Shown here: piece by piece, positions 1 through 7,991 of the stretch | Layout of the letters: the number at the start of each line of letters is the position of its first letter | Numbering within the stretch: position 1 is the stretch's first letter | From: an uncultured Collinsella sp. | GTDB taxonomy: Bacteria; Actinomycetota; Coriobacteriia; Coriobacteriales; Coriobacteriaceae | Direction: 5' to 3' | Assembly (NCBI GenBank): GCA_900759335.1 | Contig: CAAEUX010000035.1 | Location: 1-40,531, forward strand | Length of the DNA stretch: 40,531 nucleotides | The notes under the pieces: model-generated | The model's input: the letters and a program-made list of their open reading frames with translations, nothing else | Database searches by the model: none | What the model was told of the DNA's origin: nothing | Made by a program: the position numbers and the translations under genes

Positions 1-23
1 CGAACACGAGTCCCAAGGTTTTC

Positions 24-56
24 AAAAAAGCGGTCGGCGCGTAGGTGCGCCGACCG
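24..56 (-). terminator. Rho-independent terminator after gyrA
   Basis: A perfect 10-bp GC-rich stem (31-40 with 47-56, loop GTAGGT) is followed on the minus strand by a T run, seen as AAAAAA at 24-29 on the plus strand. It lies about 40 bases beyond the gyrA stop and closes the gyrB-gyrA unit. Confidence 0.9.
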
Positions 57-97
57 CCGATACATGGGATCTGATATTTTTTACCAGCTAGGGCCTT

Positions 98-2836
98 TTA
101 CTCGTCTAGGAGATCTTCTGGCATGTCGTTGCCGTCGCCTAGATCGACTGGGGCTTCTTCGGGGGCAGAGCCGTCTTCTGTTGCTTCGCCTTCGGGCTTC
201 TCTTTGGCTGCCGTCATGCGGGCTACGGCGCATACGCGGTCGTTGTCGTCGACGGTCATCATCTTGACGCCCTGGGTGGCGCGGCCAGTCTGGCTGATTT
301 CGTCGGTCTTGACGCGAATGACCGTCGCGCCCTCCGTCACGATGAACAGCTCGTGCTGCGGGCCCACCGTCTTCATGGCCGCGAGGTTGCCCTTGCGCTC
401 GGTCATTTGAATGGTGTAGACGCCCTGACCGCCGCGATTCTGCTCCGGGTAGTCCGCAACCGGCGTGCGCTTGCCGTAGCCGCGCTCGGTGATGACGAAC
501 AGATCGCCGTTGCCGTTAGTGACTTCCATGCCCAGAACGCTCACGCCGTCCTTCAGACCGATACCGCGAACGCCGCTGGTATCGCGGCCGGTGGCGCGCA
601 CCTGCTCCTCGGAGAACATAATCGCCTTGCCCGCGGTGGTGGCCAGGATAATCTTGTCGCCCTCGCGCACGCGGCGCACGTTCAGCAGCGCGTCATCGTC
701 ACGCAGGTTGATAGCGATCAGGCCATCACGGCGGCTGCGATCGTAAGCGCTCATCACGGTCTTCTTGACCATGCCGCTCTTAGTGGCAAACATCAGGTAC
801 TCGTCGGCCGGGAACTCGCGGCAGCTGATGACGCTCGCGATCTTCTCGCCCTCCTCGAAGGGCAGCAGGTTGACAATCGCGGTACCGCGCGCCTGGCGCG
901 TACCCACCGGCAACTCGTGCACCTTCAGGCGATAGACTTTGCCCTTGCTCGAGAAGAACAGCACGTACTCGTGCGTGGACGCGATGAACATCTCATCGAT
1001 AACGTCGTCCTCTTTGAGGTTGACGCCCGACACGCCCTTGCCACCGCGCTTCTGGGCACGGTAGGCAGCCACCGGGATACGCTTAACGTAGCCGGTGTGG
1101 GTGATGGTCACGACCATATCCTCGTCAGCGATGAGGTCCTCGACATCCAGGTCCTTCTCAACCTGGCTGATCTCGGTGCGGCGTTTGTCGCCGAACTTCT
1201 TGGAGATCTCGCGCATCTCCTCCTTGATGACGCCCAGGATCTTCTCCTCATGCGCCAACAGGTCCTCGTAGTAGGCGATGGCGCGGCGCAGACCGTCCAG
1301 CTCTTCTTGGATCTTGTCGCGCTCCAGGCCGGTCAGGCGGCGCAACTTCATCTCGAGGATGGCCGTAGTCTGCTCGGGCGTAAAGCCAAAGCGCTCGATC
1401 AAGCGGCTGCTGGCCTCGGAGTCGGTCTGCGAGGAGCGGATGATGCTAATGACCTCGTCGATATGGTCGAGAGCCATCAGGTAACCCTCGAGGATATGCG
1501 CGCGGGCCTGGGCCTTCTTAAGGTCGAAGCGGGTGCGGCGGGTAACGACGTCGACCTGGTGATCGATGTAGTGCTGCAGCATCTCGCGCAGGCTCAGGCA
1601 TTTGGGAACGCCGTTGACGAGTGCCAGGTTGTTGGCGCCAAAGGTCGTCTGCAGCGAGGTGTACTTATACAGGTTGTTGAGCACGACCTGCGGAATGACG
1701 CCCTTCTTGAGCTCGATGACCAGACGGATGCCCTTCTGGTTTGACTCATCGCGCATATCCGAGATGCCCTCGATGCGTTTGTCGTTGACGAGCTGGGCGA
1801 TCTTCTCCTGCAGGGTGCCCTTGTTGACCATGTAGGGAATCTCGGTAAAGACCAGGCGGCTGCGGCCGGTCTTGGTGGACTCCACATGCGCCTTGGCACG
1901 CACGGTAATGGAGCCGCGGCCGGTCTCGTAGCTCTGCTTAATGCCGGCGCTGCCCATGATGATGGCGCCGGTGGGGAAGTCCGGACCGGGCATGATCTGC
2001 ATGAGCTCGTCGACGGTGGCGTCGGGGTTGTCGATCAGGTAGCAGGTGGCCTCGATCGCCTCGGTGAGGTTATGCGGGGCGATGTTGGTGGCCATGCCGA
2101 CGGCGATGCCTTGGCTGCCGTTAACCAGCAGGTTGGGGAAGCGCGCAGGCAGCGCCACGGGCTCGGCGAGCGATTCGTCGTAGTTGGGCTGCCAGTCGAC
2201 GGTATCCTTCTGCAGGTCGCGCAGCAGTTCCATGGCGGGCTTTGCCAGGCGGCTCTCGGTGTAACGCATGGCCGCCGCGCCGTCGCCGTCGATGTTACCG
2301 AAGTTGCCGTGACCATCGATGAGCGGCGTGCGCATGGAGAACCACTGCGCCAGGCGAACCATGGCCTCGTAGACCGCGAGGTCACCGTGCGGATGGTACT
2401 TACCGATAACTTCGCCGACCGTCCAGGCCGACTTCTTATGTGGGCGGTTGGGGTAGATGCCGCTCTCGTTCATCGCGTACAGGATGCGGCGGTGCACCGG
2501 CTTTAAGCCGTCGCGCACGTCCGGCAGGGCGCGCGCCGTGATGACTGACATCGAATACTCGATGAACGACTGCTTCATCTCGCGACCGAACTCCGAAATC
2601 TGGAGCTGGCCGCCGTTGATATCCTCGCCGGCCGAGGCGCCGCGATCGACTTCGCCAAAGCTCTCCTCGAGCTCAGCGTCGTCTTCTTCCTCATCATCAT
2701 CGGCATCGGGGTTATAGGCGTCCGGGTCGCCGTCCTCGCCCTGCTCAGCACGGGCAAGCAGGCGCTTCAGATCATCGGGCATACCGGCATCGCCGGCCTC
2801 GTCCATATCCTCGTTATTGTTGATATCGTCTGCCAC
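98..2836 (-). CDS. gyrA: DNA gyrase subunit A
   Basis: This is the breakage-reunion subunit of DNA gyrase, which with GyrB introduces negative supercoils. The GTG start at 2836 follows AGGAGGTAAC closely. The 912-residue protein shows the family core SVITARALPDVRDGLKPVHR (about residues 97-116), the catalytic Tyr192 in AAAMRYTESRLA, and a C-terminal domain of repeated GyrA beta-pinwheel blades, ending in an acidic tail. Two things are odd. About 70 residues precede the point where E. coli GyrA begins to align, and they are rich in Asp/Glu (for example DADDDEEEDDAELEE). The quinolone-determining region reads HPHGDLAVYE, so Leu153 is at the E. coli Ser83 position and Glu157 at Asp87. The gene lies 11 bases after gyrB and is surely cotranscribed with it. 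GyrA rather than ParC is supported by the gyrB-gyrA pairing beside the origin. Confidence 0.97.
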   Translation of the reverse strand: MADDINNNEDMDEAGDAGMPDDLKRLLARAEQGEDGDPDAYNPDADDDEEEDDAELEESFGEVDRGASAGEDINGGQLQISEFGREMKQSFIEYSMSVITARALPDVRDGLKPVHRRILYAMNESGIYPNRPHKKSAWTVGEVIGKYHPHGDLAVYEAMVRLAQWFSMRTPLIDGHGNFGNIDGDGAAAMRYTESRLAKPAMELLRDLQKDTVDWQPNYDESLAEPVALPARFPNLLVNGSQGIAVGMATNIAPHNLTEAIEATCYLIDNPDATVDELMQIMPGPDFPTGAIIMGSAGIKQSYETGRGSITVRAKAHVESTKTGRSRLVFTEIPYMVNKGTLQEKIAQLVNDKRIEGISDMRDESNQKGIRLVIELKKGVIPQVVLNNLYKYTSLQTTFGANNLALVNGVPKCLSLREMLQHYIDHQVDVVTRRTRFDLKKAQARAHILEGYLMALDHIDEVISIIRSSQTDSEASSRLIERFGFTPEQTTAILEMKLRRLTGLERDKIQEELDGLRRAIAYYEDLLAHEEKILGVIKEEMREISKKFGDKRRTEISQVEKDLDVEDLIADEDMVVTITHTGYVKRIPVAAYRAQKRGGKGVSGVNLKEDDVIDEMFIASTHEYVLFFSSKGKVYRLKVHELPVGTRQARGTAIVNLLPFEEGEKIASVISCREFPADEYLMFATKSGMVKKTVMSAYDRSRRDGLIAINLRDDDALLNVRRVREGDKIILATTAGKAIMFSEEQVRATGRDTSGVRGIGLKDGVSVLGMEVTNGNGDLFVITERGYGKRTPVADYPEQNRGGQGVYTIQMTERKGNLAAMKTVGPQHELFIVTEGATVIRVKTDEISQTGRATQGVKMMTVDDNDRVCAVARMTAAKEKPEGEATEDGSAPEEAPVDLGDGNDMPEDLLDE

Positions 2837-2847
2837 GTTACCTCCTC

Positions 2848-4878
2848 TTAAGCGTCAAGGAAACGCGCGTCATGCGCATGTTTTTCAATGTACTCGCGGC
2901 GATAGCCGACCTCGGAACCCATGAGCTCGCGCACGGCGCGGTCCGCCACCACGGCGTCCTCGATCGACACACGCTGCAGGATGCGGGTCTTGGGGTCCAT
3001 CGTCGTCGAGGCAAGCTGCTTGGGGTCCATCTCGCCCAGGCCCTTGTAGCGCTGGACGGTATAGCCCTTGCGCTTTTTGGTGATCTTGCCGTCCTTGGCC
3101 TTGCCGTCCTCGTCGTTATCGTCGGGGTTCAGGCCCAGGCTCTGGATGGTGTCGCGCAGGATCTCGTCTTCGGGCTGGCGGCCGTTGGGATACACGTAGT
3201 GAATCTTGTTGCGCACCTTAATGCCAAAGATGGGCGGGCAGGCAACATAGACGTAGCCGGCATCGATCAGCGGGCGCATGTACTTGTAGAAGAACGTCAG
3301 CAGCAGGATGCGGATATGCGCACCGTCGACGTCTGCATCGGTCATGATGATGATCTTGTGGTAGCGCGCCTTGGTGATATCGAAGTCGCCGCCGTCGCCG
3401 GCACTCGTCGTGACGCCGCAACCGATCGCGGTAATCAGCGACTGGATGGTGTCACTCGAGAACGCGCGATGGTCACCAACGCGTTCGACGTTCAAAATCT
3501 TGCCGCGCAGGGGCAGAATCGCCTGGATGTCTCGGCGACGGCCGTCCTTGGCCGAACCGCCTGCCGAGTCGCCCTCTACGATGAAGAGCTCGGTGAGCTC
3601 GGCATCGCGCACCGAGCAGTCGGCGAGCTTACCGGGCAGGGACGCCGTCTCGAGCAGGCTCTTGCGGCGGGTCGCTTCGCGCGCCTTGCGGGCGGCGTTG
3701 CGCGCCTTGCAGGCCTGTTGCGCCTTCTTGACGATCTCGCGGGCGGGCTTGGGATGCTCCTCGAGGTAATCGACAAGGCCGTCGGTCACAATCTTGAGCG
3801 TGAGCGCTCGCATATAGGAGCTACCGAGCTTGGCCTTGGTCTGGCCCTCAAACTGCGGATCGGGCAGCTTGACCGAGATAACGGCCGAAAGGCCCTCGCG
3901 CACATCGTCGCCGGTCAGGTTGGCGTCTTTTTCCTTGAGCAGGTTCTGCTTGCGCGCGTAGTCGTTGATTACGCGGGTGAGCGCGGTGCGGAAGCCCTCG
4001 AGGTGCATGCCGCCCTCGGGGGTGTAGATGTCGTTGGCAAACGACATGACGTTCTCGCCGTAGCCGCTATTCCACTGCAGGGAAACCTCGACCTCGCCCA
4101 TCTTGGCCACAGGCGCGTCCGGGTCCGATTTGCCCTCGATGTAGATGGGCTCCTTAAAGGCCTCGGGGACGTCCTTGCCCTCGTTGAGGAACTTGACGAA
4201 GTCGATGATGCCGCCCTCGTAGCAAAACTCCTCCACGTGGGGAGTCGCCTCGCGCTCGTCGGTCAGCACGATTTTGAGGTTCTTATTGAGGAACGCCGTC
4301 TCCTGCAGACGGTTGTGCAGCGTATCGAAATCGTAGATGCAGGTCTCGAAGATCTCGTCGTCGGGCCAGAAGGTGACGGTGGTGCCCGTCGAATCCGAGG
4401 TGCCCACGACCTCCATCTTCTTGACGGTCTTGCCGCGCGAGAACTCCATCTCGTAGGTGTTGCCATCGCGACGAACCTGAACGACCACGCGCTTGGACAG
4501 GGCGTTGACGACGGAGATGCCCACGCCGTGCAGGCCGCCCGAGACCTTATAGGCCGAGTTATCGAACTTACCGCCGGCGTGCAAGATCGTCATGACGACC
4601 TCGAGCGTCGGGATCTTTTTAACAGGGTGCTCGTCGACGGGGATGCCGCGCCCGTTGTCGACGACCGTGATGGAGTTGTCGGCGTGGACCGTCACCTGGA
4701 TCTCGGTGCAGAAACCGGCCATGGCCTCGTCGACGGAGTTGTCAACGATCTCCCACACCAGGTGATGCAGACCGCTGGCGCTCGTCGAGCCGATATACAT
4801 GCCCGGGCGCTTACGAACGGCCTCGAGACCTTCGAGAATCTTAATCTCGCCGCCATCGTAATCGTTTTCGTTTGCCAC
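2848..4878 (-). CDS. gyrB: DNA gyrase subunit B
   Basis: This is the ATPase subunit of gyrase. I place the start at GTG 4878 (protein VANENDYDGG..., 676 residues) because AGGAGG sits four bases upstream; an in-frame TTG at 4896 would put the ribosome site inside the coding region. Visible motifs are the GHKL ATPase region (EIVDNSVDEAMAG, VVDNGRGIPV, GGLHGVGISVVNALS), the TOPRIM metal site (EGDSAGGSA, MTDADVDGAHI) and the C-terminal QRYKGLGEMDP. A terminator for the upstream recF/dciA unit stands just before it (4931-4957), so gyrB probably has its own promoter in the short gap, although I see no convincing -35/-10 pair there. Length is slightly above typical Gram-positive GyrB because of a short acidic, Lys-rich insert near NDEDGKAKDGKITKKRKG. 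Confidence 0.97.
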   Translation of the reverse strand: MANENDYDGGEIKILEGLEAVRKRPGMYIGSTSASGLHHLVWEIVDNSVDEAMAGFCTEIQVTVHADNSITVVDNGRGIPVDEHPVKKIPTLEVVMTILHAGGKFDNSAYKVSGGLHGVGISVVNALSKRVVVQVRRDGNTYEMEFSRGKTVKKMEVVGTSDSTGTTVTFWPDDEIFETCIYDFDTLHNRLQETAFLNKNLKIVLTDEREATPHVEEFCYEGGIIDFVKFLNEGKDVPEAFKEPIYIEGKSDPDAPVAKMGEVEVSLQWNSGYGENVMSFANDIYTPEGGMHLEGFRTALTRVINDYARKQNLLKEKDANLTGDDVREGLSAVISVKLPDPQFEGQTKAKLGSSYMRALTLKIVTDGLVDYLEEHPKPAREIVKKAQQACKARNAARKAREATRRKSLLETASLPGKLADCSVRDAELTELFIVEGDSAGGSAKDGRRRDIQAILPLRGKILNVERVGDHRAFSSDTIQSLITAIGCGVTTSAGDGGDFDITKARYHKIIIMTDADVDGAHIRILLLTFFYKYMRPLIDAGYVYVACPPIFGIKVRNKIHYVYPNGRQPEDEILRDTIQSLGLNPDDNDEDGKAKDGKITKKRKGYTVQRYKGLGEMDPKQLASTTMDPKTRILQRVSIEDAVVADRAVRELMGSEVGYRREYIEKHAHDARFLDA

Positions 4879-4930
4879 ACGTCCTCCTTCAGTCAAGAAA
4901 ATGTGTACAGCCTTACTAGTTTATCGTAAA

Positions 4931-4957
4931 AAAATACCCTCGGGAACGAGGGTATTT
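4931..4957 (-). terminator. Terminator between the dciA-like gene and gyrB
   Basis: The stem TACCCTCG/CGAGGGTA (4935-4942 with 4947-4954, loop GGAA) is flanked on the minus strand by a run of seven T. It separates the dnaA-dnaN-recF-dciA unit from gyrBA. Confidence 0.88.
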
Positions 4958-4983
4958 GGCTCTACAAGGCCACCAGATGCGAT

Positions 4984-5547
4984 TTAAGGCTCTTTTTTGC
5001 TTTGCACGCCCTTGGCCCACTCGGCACTGGCTCTCATGGCATTCTCGAGGGCCTCGCGCAGTTTTTGGTCTTCGATGGGCGCCACTTGGCGCTCAATCTC
5101 GGTGCGCTCGGCCTCACTTAGGTCGGCGTGCGGGGCCGGCGGGCGCTCGGTCGTCGCCGGGCGCAGGCGCTGCTTGGCGGCGGGCGGCGTGTGACCGGGC
5201 GCGGTGGTTTTGAACACCAGGCCGTCCACATGTGCACCGGCGCGCTCCATACGTGCGCGGATGATCTCGCGCAACAGCGTCATTTCCTGCGTCCACGAGG
5301 GCGAATCGAGATATACCAGCAGTTCATTGGACTCGGGCAGGTAGCGCAGACCCGTCACATGCCGCCCCTCGCGCGTGCCCGAGCACACCGCGTTCCACGC
5401 GCGATAGACCGCGCGCGACTCCTCGGCAGCCTCCATCTGCGCACGGCGCTCAGGCGTCGCCGACGCCAGGATGCGCTGGCACTCTGCGTTCAAAAACCCA
5501 CTGAAGGCGACCGTCTCGCTCTCGCGCTCGTAATTAGCACGTCTCAC
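4984..5547 (-). CDS. DciA-like (DUF721) protein
   Basis: A 187-residue protein in the position where actinobacteria and relatives carry the DUF721/DciA family, just downstream of recF. Family members are associated with loading the replicative helicase DnaB in bacteria that lack DnaC/DnaI. The DUF721-like core spans about residues 45-115 (RAWNAVCSGTREGRHVTGLR, LLVYLDSPSWTQEMTLLR), with the characteristic segment in which a beta strand carrying W-x-Q leads into a helix. The C-terminal third is Pro/Ala/Arg-rich, then helical and charged. The start is GTG at 5547, inside the 3' end of recF (14-base overlap), implying translational coupling. Assignment rests on position and the short core pattern, so function is inferred. 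Confidence 0.75.
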   Translation of the reverse strand: MRRANYERESETVAFSGFLNAECQRILASATPERRAQMEAAEESRAVYRAWNAVCSGTREGRHVTGLRYLPESNELLVYLDSPSWTQEMTLLREIIRARMERAGAHVDGLVFKTTAPGHTPPAAKQRLRPATTERPPAPHADLSEAERTEIERQVAPIEDQKLREALENAMRASAEWAKGVQSKKEP

Positions 5548-6640
5548 CCATGCTCACCACCTTGGCTCGATCAAGCAGGTCATCGGTAAAGTATCCCAGG
5601 TTGGTCGTGGTTATGACCGTTTGGATATCATCGCCGATCAGCCGCAGAAAAGCACCGCGGCGCTCGCCGTCGAGCTCGCTCATCACGTCGTCCAGAAGCA
5701 ACAGCGGAGCAGTACCCAGAACATCGCGAGCCACGGCCACCTCGGCCACCTTCCAGGACAGTACCAACGTTCGCTGCTGTCCTTGGCTGGCAAATGAACG
5801 AGCGGAGCGACCCGCCACGGTAAATTCAATCTCGTCGCGATGCGGTCCCACCAACGTCACGCCGCGGCGAATTTCCTCGTCGGCGTGCTCATCAAGGGCG
5901 GCCAGCATGCGCTCGTACGCCCAGCCCTTCAGCTCTTCGCGATCCTCGACCTGGGGCAAATCCCCCAGCGTGGACGTATAGGTCACGTTGGCAGCCTCAC
6001 CGGACGCCACTTGCCCGTAGGCAGTGTGCACATGGCCCGCCAGCCGGTCGAGCAGGGCCAACCGGTGCACGAGCAGGGCCGAGCCCGCGCGGGCAATCGA
6101 ATCGTTCCACGCGCCGAGCATCTCGCGGCAGCACCAGGCCTCCTTGAGCAAGGCGTTACGCTGGGTCACGCAGCGACCATAGGTGCTCGCAAGATCGGCA
6201 TAGCGTGCGCTCAGTTGCATGCCAAAGTCATCGAGGGCGGCGCGGCGCACGCTGGCGCCTCGCTTAACCATGTCCAGATGGTCGGGGCAAAACAGCACGC
6301 TCGGCAGGACCCCGCGCACGCCGGCGGCAGAGCATCTCTTGCCGTTGCGGCTAAACGAGCGTTTACCGTCCTCCGCGCTCAATCCCATATCAAGCACGCG
6401 ACCGTCGCCCTCGAGCCTCAGCTCGACCTTGCACGAGCCCACGCCATCATGGACGAGCTCGACTGCGGTCGGATGCCTAAACGAGGCGCCGCTCGTCAGC
6501 AGCTGCAGCGCCTCTATGAGATTGGTCTTTCCCGCCGCGTTGGGTCCCGCAAGTATCGTCACGCCCTCGTCCAGGGCAAGACGATAGTTATCGAAGCTGC
6601 GGTAGTGCGCGACGGAAAGATCGCGGGCGAACATGGTCAT
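5534..6640 (-). CDS. recF: DNA replication and repair protein RecF
   Basis: An SMC/ABC-type ATPase that acts with RecO and RecR to load RecA at single-stranded gaps. The 368-residue protein has the RecF opening pattern HYRSFDNYRLAL, Walker A GPNAAGKTNLIEAL (about residues 33-46), and a C-terminal ABC region with ASQGQQRTLVLSWKVAEV followed by Walker B LLLLDDVMSELD. Length is typical. It begins 9 bases after the dnaN stop. A second in-frame ATG two codons later (6634) could be the true start. Confidence 0.96.
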   Translation of the reverse strand: MTMFARDLSVAHYRSFDNYRLALDEGVTILAGPNAAGKTNLIEALQLLTSGASFRHPTAVELVHDGVGSCKVELRLEGDGRVLDMGLSAEDGKRSFSRNGKRCSAAGVRGVLPSVLFCPDHLDMVKRGASVRRAALDDFGMQLSARYADLASTYGRCVTQRNALLKEAWCCREMLGAWNDSIARAGSALLVHRLALLDRLAGHVHTAYGQVASGEAANVTYTSTLGDLPQVEDREELKGWAYERMLAALDEHADEEIRRGVTLVGPHRDEIEFTVAGRSARSFASQGQQRTLVLSWKVAEVAVARDVLGTAPLLLLDDVMSELDGERRGAFLRLIGDDIQTVITTTNLGYFTDDLLDRAKVVSMGETC

Positions 6641-6649
6641 GGCGAAGCG

Positions 6650-7753
6650 CTAGATGCGGACCGGCATGACCAGGTACAGGTAGTTGATCTTGTCGTAGGA
6701 CTTGAAGATGCCCGCCTGCGAGTAGCTCTTGAGCTCCAGCGTGATCTCCTTCTCCTTGGACAGGGCATTGAGGCAGCCGAAGATGTAGTGGTAGTTGAAG
6801 GCGATGGTACCCGACTCGCCCTCGGCCTCGACATCGATCGTCTCCTGTGCAAGGTCCTGGTCATTGGAAATGGAGGACAGGCCCATCTGCCCGTTCTCGA
6901 CATCGATCTCGAACTTGACGGCGGGGTTGGCGCTCGCGATAACGGCCACGCGCTTGAGGGCGGCGTTAAAGGCGGCGACGTCGATCTTGACGCTCGTCAC
7001 GCACGAATCGGGGATGAGCTGCTTGTAGTTGGGGTACACGCCCTCGATGCGGCGCGACACGTAGGTGGTATTGCCGGCCTCGAAGACGACCTGGGTGTCG
7101 GTAGCCCCGATCATGATGGTCGCCTGGCTGGCCATGATGTTCAGCGCGTCGTTAAAGGCGTCGGCCGGAACGTTGAGCTCAAAGGAACCCTCGAGGGTCG
7201 AGGTCTCAACCTGCGTATCGCACACGGCCAAGCGGAAGGAATCGGTCGCCACCAGGCGCACGGTGTTGTTCTCGACCTTCATGTGCACGCCGCCCAGGAT
7301 GGGGCGGGCCTTGTCGGTCGAGGTGACGCGCCATACGCGCCCGACCATCTCGGACAAGATATCGGTCGGCAGCTCCACGGCACTCTCGATGGCATAGGCC
7401 GGAAACTCGGGGAAGTCATTGGCATCGAGCGTGTTCAGGCGGAACGAGCTCTTCTCGCAACCAATCAGCACCTGGCGCTCGGATAGCTCAAAGGTGACCG
7501 GGGCATCGGGGAGGGTCTTGGTGATATTGGAGAGCATCTTACAGGGGATAACCATCTCGCCCTCTTCTTCGACATGCGCCGCGATGCGATGACGGATCGA
7601 GATGGTGTAGTTAGAGGTCTGGAATTCCAAGATGCCGTCTTGCGCCTTAACGAGCACGCCCGACAGGATGGGGAGGGTGGATGCCGAAGCGACACCCTTC
7701 ATAACGACGCCGATGGCTTGTGTAAGCGAGCTCTGGCTGACGGTGAACTTCAT
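6650..7753 (-). CDS. dnaN: DNA polymerase III beta subunit (sliding clamp)
   Basis: This is the ring-shaped processivity clamp that tethers polymerase III and recruits repair factors. The protein is 367 residues, the usual length, with the three-fold clamp layout: N-terminal MKFTVSQSSLTQAI, a central KARPILGGVHMKVENN, and the C-terminal LYLVMPVRI that forms part of the client-binding pocket. The ATG start at 7753 is preceded by GAAAGG at a reasonable distance. It is separated from dnaA by a 238-bp gap that looks like part of the origin. Confidence 0.97.
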   Translation of the reverse strand: MKFTVSQSSLTQAIGVVMKGVASASTLPILSGVLVKAQDGILEFQTSNYTISIRHRIAAHVEEEGEMVIPCKMLSNITKTLPDAPVTFELSERQVLIGCEKSSFRLNTLDANDFPEFPAYAIESAVELPTDILSEMVGRVWRVTSTDKARPILGGVHMKVENNTVRLVATDSFRLAVCDTQVETSTLEGSFELNVPADAFNDALNIMASQATIMIGATDTQVVFEAGNTTYVSRRIEGVYPNYKQLIPDSCVTSVKIDVAAFNAALKRVAVIASANPAVKFEIDVENGQMGLSSISNDQDLAQETIDVEAEGESGTIAFNYHYIFGCLNALSKEKEITLELKSYSQAGIFKSYDKINYLYLVMPVRI

Positions 7754-7785
7754 CTTTTAATACCTTTCTATAGATATAAATATCT

Positions 7786-7800
7786 TAATAATAGTAATAG
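7786..7800 (+). promoter_or_regulatory. DnaA-trio-like repeat
   Basis: TAATAATAGTAATAG consists of five successive triplets that fit the DnaA-trio consensus (3'-[G/A]AT-5'). Its 3' end faces the DnaA-box-like sites and its 5' end faces the AT-rich tract, the polarity expected if DnaA loads from the boxes onto one strand. Confidence 0.5.
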
Positions 7801-7967
7801 CACTGACGAAACTGTTGATTACTCCCAAAGACGCAGGTCAGACCCAGAAAGAGAATCGACAGCAACCTGTGTGCAACAGGGGTGGTTTTCCACGTTCAAA
7901 ACCTGCGCAAAACTTTTCATCACCGCGGGTTGGGTTTTAGACACCTTATGCCCGTGGTTTCGACAAG

Positions 7968-7976
7968 TTTTCAACA
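7968..7976 (+). promoter_or_regulatory. DnaA-box-like site TTTTCAACA
   Basis: This site lies in the 14-mer AGTTTTCAACAGGT (7966-7979), which occurs inverted twice more in the gap beyond dnaA (11166-11179 and 11219-11232). It departs from the consensus TTWTNCACA by one base (A for C at position 6). Confidence 0.55.
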
Positions 7977-7991
7977 GGTGTCTCTATTTCC

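Larger units (their letters stand above)
7754..7991. other. oriC: Probable oriC segment between dnaA and dnaN (unwinding side)
   Basis: A 238-bp non-coding gap. The dnaN-proximal end (about 7755-7800) is strongly AT-rich against a GC-rich genome and is a candidate unwinding element. It ends in five TAA/TAG triplets (7786-7800). Further toward dnaA come DnaA-box-like sequences: TGTTGATTA at 7813-7821 (reverse form TAATCAACA), TTTTCCACG near 7887, and TTTTCAACA at 7968-7976. The order boxes, trio, AT-rich DNA matches the basal unwinding system described in Bacillus subtilis. The dnaN promoter must also lie here. Origin activity is inferred. Confidence 0.7.

Noticed and set aside
4879..4896. TTG 4896 as the gyrB start
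   Set aside because: The AGGAGG ribosome site lies between this TTG and GTG 4878, so GTG 4878 is the better start.
353..4929. Long open frames antisense to gyrA and gyrB (463 and 685 residues)
   Set aside because: They mirror highly conserved genes, and arise from high GC and codon bias on the opposite strand. They have no recognisable domains.
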